Of a stretch of DNA of 64,000 nt, positions 61,600 to 64,000 are shown piece by piece (position 1 is the first letter of the stretch; the number at the start of each line of letters is the position of its first letter). A program made the position numbers and the translations under genes. This stretch comes from Gordonibacter sp034932485 (lineage in GTDB: Bacteria; Actinomycetota; Coriobacteriia; Coriobacteriales; Eggerthellaceae): NCBI GenBank assembly GCA_034932485.1, contig JAYFOQ010000022.1, forward strand, positions 1 to 64,000. Direction: 5' to 3'. The notes below the pieces were generated by a model. The model was not told where the DNA came from, did no database searches, and was given only the letters and a program-made list of their open reading frames with translations.

Positions 61600-62363
61600 C
61601 CCATCACTGTGAACACAGATGTCGCCCTTACGTATTCCACAGTGAGCAGCGTCCTTGCTGCATCATTGAGAGCGAAGTTAGCGCTGACGGTCCCCGTCGT
61701 ATAGTCAACAACGAGAGACTCATCCCAGGTGGCCATCGTGGCCGAAGGCGCGTGGATATGGGCGTAGTCAGAAAGCGCCTTTACAAGCGTATCGGTGGTG
61801 CCTCCCAAAAGCTCACGAAACTCACTATTTACGCCCTCAATTGAAAGTGGTCCTGTGTCTCCTAGGCCTTGTCGATAGGTCTTCGAGAACACAAAGTCAT
61901 CGGAAGATATAGTAAGTGCACCTGTCATATCGTGGCGAAGAAGCAAAAGTGAATCTTTCACCGTAGCGTCTGGGCAATCAACCTTCAAAACAATTGCCGT
62001 TTGATCATTTTCAATGGCCACCTCGCCCACATCGAAGGTTGTCATAGCCGACGAAGCGCCATCCGACTCTACGTATCGTCCATCCTTAAATACGATAGAC
62101 GTCAAACCATCCGAGGATCCCCAAACGTTTGTTTTCAGCACCTCGATAACATCTCCACCGGGCAGCTTCGAATCTTCGGTCAAAGAGCCATCTCCTGTAG
62201 CATCAATCACTTCGTTTGTGGCATCGTCAATAGCCGCCTCAGCGAGTGCATCACTTTGCACCTGTTCAGCATGCACAACAGAGTAGCGAGCAACGGTGGT
62301 TGCCACCAAAACTAGAACCATGCCGATAGTTAGCGCGAGCAAGGCCTTCTTCCTTTTTTCCAT
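61596..62363 (-). CDS. Transfer-region membrane-anchored exoprotein
   Basis: A 255-residue protein with an N-terminal signal anchor (LALTIGMVLVLVATTVARYS) and a mostly beta-rich extracellular domain. It is near the TrbL-like and wall-hydrolase genes. Such proteins occur in conjugation operons between hydrolase and channel genes. No family name is certain. GGGGG before the ATG acts as the ribosome-binding site. Confidence 0.6.
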   Translation of the reverse strand: MEKRKKALLALTIGMVLVLVATTVARYSVVHAEQVQSDALAEAAIDDATNEVIDATGDGSLTEDSKLPGGDVIEVLKTNVWGSSDGLTSIVFKDGRYVESDGASSAMTTFDVGEVAIENDQTAIVLKVDCPDATVKDSLLLLRHDMTGALTISSDDFVFSKTYRQGLGDTGPLSIEGVNSEFRELLGGTTDTLVKALSDYAHIHAPSATMATWDESLVVDYTTGTVSANFALNDAARTLLTVEYVRATSVFTVMG

Positions 62364-62378
62364 TGATTGTTCCCCCTT

Positions 62379-64000
62379 CTAAAATCGCGCAGTAAGAGCG
62401 CAGGTAAAGTAATTAATCCCATTTGATACCTTGCAGACGTCTCCTGTCTGAGGTTCGTGTATATACTGGTCGCCGCCCACGTAGATGCCCACATGCCCGT
62501 ACCTGTAGAGAATGTCGCCTGGTTGCGCCTCAGATAAAAGAACGGTATGCAGCACAGCCTTCTGATCCTCGGTGTAATGAGGAATAGAAATGCCCGCTTG
62601 GGCATAGCAGTACTGCGTAAGCCCTGAACAGTCCAGCCCCACATGAGGAGTTGAACCTCCCCAGACATAGGGAACACCGAGCTGAGAATAAGCGGCTTGC
62701 ACGATGGCTTCGCCGTTGGTTGAGATCGATTCATACTGCTCAACGCTCATAGTGTCGAAGCGATAAAGATTGTAGGTGGCCATGATGCCTTTTAATGTAT
62801 CGACGTAGCTCGAGCTGGTCGCATAGCCTGCGTCTTTGAGGCCCTCGGCCATCTTGTCAGATGAATGCGTCACGATAGCTTCTTGGATAAGGGAGTTGCC
62901 CGCATAGCGCGGATTTGCCAAGAACACGCGGCTACGAAACAAAATACAGTCCTTATGCGACTTGAAGGTAGTAAATTCAGCTATGACGTTCACCGCCTGT
63001 CCACCATCTTCCTCGCCGGTCTGCCAGCTGGAGTGTCCCGACACTTCTGCAGCAAGTCCGTAGCTTGCAGCCCATTTGATCCCAAAAAGATTGTTGTCGC
63101 GCATCGCCAATCCCGACAGATGATCGCCCTGACCTGACTCACATATAATCTGTGCGATGGTGCAGCCTGCCGGGTGTCCGTATTTCTCTTGGCACTCGAG
63201 CGCAGTCACGACCATCTCGCTGGTAATGTAGGGAGGCAAACCTGCAAGCGAATGCTTTGATGCCTCGTTCTCCCAAAAACCAAACAACGCACTGATAAGC
63301 TGCGAGACAACCATCATGGCAAGCACGAATGCGATGACGCCGACCATAACACCCGCTACCGTAGCAAGGGCACCCGATGCCATTGCGGCAAGCGTCTTGA
63401 TACCACTTGCTTTCGCTGCAACCTGACCAGTAGCCTTTGCAGCCCTCACTTGCGCTGCATGGGCCTTAAGCCAAGTACGACGAGATTGAGCCTGAACCTT
63501 CGAAGTTGCCGCTTTGTCCTTGGCCTTTTTGTTTACAGCATCGCGTGCTCGCTCTTCAACGTTTTTTACGCTACGGGAGTTATTGACCCCCGTGGATTTT
63601 ACGGCGTTGCTCGATGCCGCCTTTGATGAGCGTGCTGCTTTTGCCTTCGAAGCGACAGTTTGTGCATCCAATCCCCTTTGGTAAGCATTTGCAACGCCTC
63701 CAGTTTCATCAGCCTCGTCCATCTCCGAGACAGTAGATGCAAGGATTGCCGAGCGCATGTTTCGATGCGATTGCAACGCGGTAGCTGTTTGCCGGGCAAC
63801 ATTGTTTGCCGCTTGATCACCCGCATCTGCGCCATCGGCAGCACCCGCCTGGCGCGTTGCTCGCCCCAGCACGCTGCGCACAGAACTTTCGCCTTTACGC
63901 ACACCCTTGAGCTCTGCTTTGGCGATTGCATCAGATGCTTTCACGATCCCAGTGTTTACCGCATCCGTGCGACCGAACTTGGCTTCAAAGATGCCATCAT
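62379..64000 (-). CDS. GH73-NlpC/P60 wall hydrolase of the conjugation apparatus, partial
   Basis: At least 521 residues; the frame stays open to the window edge, so the N-terminus is outside unless GTG 63944 is used. An Ala/Lys-rich region is followed by a transmembrane helix and a lysozyme-like glucosaminidase domain (GHPAGCTIAQIICESGQGDH, LAMRDNNLFGIKW). The C-terminal NlpC/P60 peptidase has LDCSGLTQYCYAQAG with the nucleophile Cys and the His in YGHVGIYVGG. It opens peptidoglycan locally so the transfer channel can cross. Gene order with the exoprotein and TrbL-like genes is conserved in such elements. Confidence 0.85.
   Translation of the reverse strand, partial: DGIFEAKFGRTDAVNTGIVKASDAIAKAELKGVRKGESSVRSVLGRATRQAGAADGADAGDQAANNVARQTATALQSHRNMRSAILASTVSEMDEADETGGVANAYQRGLDAQTVASKAKAARSSKAASSNAVKSTGVNNSRSVKNVEERARDAVNKKAKDKAATSKVQAQSRRTWLKAHAAQVRAAKATGQVAAKASGIKTLAAMASGALATVAGVMVGVIAFVLAMMVVSQLISALFGFWENEASKHSLAGLPPYITSEMVVTALECQEKYGHPAGCTIAQIICESGQGDHLSGLAMRDNNLFGIKWAASYGLAAEVSGHSSWQTGEEDGGQAVNVIAEFTTFKSHKDCILFRSRVFLANPRYAGNSLIQEAIVTHSSDKMAEGLKDAGYATSSSYVDTLKGIMATYNLYRFDTMSVEQYESISTNGEAIVQAAYSQLGVPYVWGGSTPHVGLDCSGLTQYCYAQAGISIPHYTEDQKAVLHTVLLSEAQPGDILYRYGHVGIYVGGDQYIHEPQTGDVCKVSNGINYFTCALTARF

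Overview
The window is bacterial and fits class Coriobacteriia, family Eggerthellaceae, by inference from gene content. It has a Tat-exported FAD reductase beside a divergent LuxR regulator with a many-helix membrane half, a type III glutamine synthetase, a split glutamate synthase, and SpaA-type surface proteins with an LPKTGD sorting signal. No rRNA, tRNA or CRISPR array was seen.

Layout. 1-17.5 kb is core-like. It holds glmS, the LuxR regulator with its divergent flavoprotein, and a long minus-strand nitrogen operon of four split glutamate synthase genes followed by glutamine synthetase III, dapF and dapL. A methyltransferase and a TfoX-domain protein follow. This part captures ammonia into glutamine and glutamate and passes amino groups to lysine and peptidoglycan precursors. 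17.5-24.5 kb is a scarred zone: an IS3 remnant, a TspO-like membrane protein, a phosphatase-family fragment, a lipoprotein, two Fic proteins and a secreted repeat-rich surface protein.

24.7-46.5 kb is an accessory and defence island. In order it carries an AbiE-type toxin pair in GC-rich DNA and an IS66-like relic between 117-bp direct repeats. Next is a ubiquitin-like cassette (beta-grasp modifier, ThiF/E1-like enzyme, DUF6527 protein) divergent from an AAA+ ATPase and subtilase pair. IS21 relics follow, with a 27-bp perfect inverted-repeat insertion, then a broken ribbon-helix-helix antitoxin and a stand-alone PD-(D/E)XK protein. After these comes a striking three-gene minus-strand unit. 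It consists of a degenerate serine-recombinase-like protein, an IstA-like protein that has lost two of its three catalytic acids, and a 1176-residue IstA transposase with intact D-D-E residues fused to about ten treble-clef zinc repeats. An XRE regulator with an ImmA/IrrE-Fic fusion ends the island.

46.5-64 kb is an integrative or mobilisable element. It has conserved small proteins, ParA and ParB, MobC, a MobP-type relaxase, a PHP-ABC ATPase defence-like pair, a thioester/SpaA adhesin, a TrbL/VirB6-like channel protein and a GH73-NlpC/P60 wall hydrolase that runs off the window. Five copies of a palindrome with core GGGGACAT(T/A)ATGTCCCC, and four copies of a GC-rich composite repeat, mark this element and the island. 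The best candidates for an undescribed system are the IstA/zinc-array operon and the ubiquitin-like cassette facing an AAA-subtilase pair.
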